This document shows, piece by piece, positions 33,964 through 34,676 of a stretch of 34,676 nucleotides of DNA (positions within the stretch are counted from its first letter, which is position 1; every line of letters begins with the position of its first letter). The notes below the pieces were generated by a model. It searched no databases. It worked only from the letters and a program-made list of their open reading frames with translations, and was not told where the DNA came from. The stretch is from Candidatus Staskawiczbacteria bacterium (GTDB lineage Bacteria > Patescibacteriota > Minisyncoccia > Minisyncoccales > Staskawiczbacteraceae): the NCBI GenBank assembly GCA_903831095.1, contig CAIKWD010000013.1:1-34676 (forward strand). Reading direction: 5' to 3'. The position numbers and the translations under genes are program-made.

Positions 33964-33995
33964 ACTGCAAAAAGTTCATTGCCTCGCTACAACAA

Positions 33996-34670
33996 ATGGC
34001 AAAATTATTTTTATTGAGGCATTTAAAATCACAGTGGAATTTGGAAAATCGATTTTCGGGTTGGGTAGACATGCCTTTGTCAAAAGAAGGCGCAGACTAT
34101 GCAAAGGAGGTGGCTGCATTATTGAAGGATGAAAAATTCGACATTATATATTCTTCGCCGCTAATTAGGGCTATACAAACTGTAATCAAAGTTTTAAGAC
34201 ATCTGGGTGAAAAATATCCTATTCTTTTGCATATAGATGGCGGGAAAATGCAAAAATGGGGCCAATTTAAAATTCCCGATGGTGCCAACGATTATTATCC
34301 GGTTTATGTTTCTGAAAAATTAAATGAAAGGTCATATGGAGATCTCCAAGGATTAGATAAGCAGGCCACAATTGATAAATATGGGGCAGAAAAAGTTCAT
34401 TTATGGAGAAGAAGCTATAATGAGGCTCCTCCTGGTGGTGAAAGCTTAAAAGATGTTTGTAAAAGAGTAACTCCATTTTATAAGAAATGCATTGAGAAGG
34501 ATTTAAAAGCAGGTAAAAATGTTTTAGTTGTTGCGAGTCATAATAGTTTAAGAGCGATTGTAAAATATATAGAAAATATTTCAGAAGATAAAATCATAGA
34601 ATTGGAATTGCCTTTTGGAGCCTTTGTAAAGTATGATTTTGGGGGTGTGGATTATAAAAAGTTGCAATAA
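33996..34670 (+). CDS. gpmA: 2,3-bisphosphoglycerate-dependent phosphoglycerate mutase
   Basis: AKLFLLRHLKSQWNLENRFSGWVDMPLSKEG; LNERSYGDLQGLDK; ASHNSLRAIVKYIE; ATG 33996 preferred to upstream 33888. Confidence 0.9.
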   Translation: MAKLFLLRHLKSQWNLENRFSGWVDMPLSKEGADYAKEVAALLKDEKFDIIYSSPLIRAIQTVIKVLRHLGEKYPILLHIDGGKMQKWGQFKIPDGANDYYPVYVSEKLNERSYGDLQGLDKQATIDKYGAEKVHLWRRSYNEAPPGGESLKDVCKRVTPFYKKCIEKDLKAGKNVLVVASHNSLRAIVKYIENISEDKIIELELPFGAFVKYDFGGVDYKKLQ

Positions 34671-34676
34671 AATTTA

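Noticed and set aside
33888-33995. Upstream start for gpmA ORF (MAINFFPSAGNPLCPSTTLRTSGSGD...)
   Set aside because: Extension is translation of the palindromic element; conserved GpmA begins at AKLFLLRH (33996).
1-34676. CRISPR arrays or transposase genes
   Set aside because: No regularly spaced direct repeats and no recognisable transposase/integrase seen by eye.

Overview
AT-rich, gene-dense window that looks like a Candidate Phyla Radiation/Patescibacteria chromosome. This placement is inferred from protein style, gene order and minimal enzymes; no search was run. Content in order: the end of a ribosomal-protein operon (rpmJ-rpsM-rpsK-rpsD-rpoA-rplQ-rplM-rpsI); a short accessory stretch (small membrane ORF plus structured RNA, HELCH-motif protein, Cas4/RecB-like nuclease, PEGA-like membrane protein, three receiver-like proteins lacking the phospho-Asp); a conserved block (murA, mreB, holB-like, frr, rseP, proS, second mreB, gatC, gatA) interrupted by a small secreted/membrane island; a 1.3-kb region without convincing ORFs; tRNA-Ile; metK, tspO, MBL hydrolase, TM-peptidase S51 fusion, DUF167; a pyrimidine cluster (fused pyrD-pyrK, pyrF, pyrE-like); a Lys-rich FtsZ-like protein; galU, trxB, eno, gpmA. 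The main discovery candidate is 19823-21141. It reads as three tandem, independently transcribed, structured ncRNA genes. Each has its own extended -10 promoter, a 5' hairpin around an AAATTGYCY motif, a long-range helix with compensatory changes between copies, and a Rho-independent terminator beginning ATGGC. Two of the three carry G-free 3' tails of exactly 64 nt. Other notable signals: a 52-bp cloverleaf-like palindromic element inserted in frame in the enolase catalytic loop, palindromic elements in gatC and upstream of gpmA, the pseudo-receiver trio, a 48-aa membrane micro-ORF with a multi-hairpin 3' RNA, and a Cys-to-Asp MurA.
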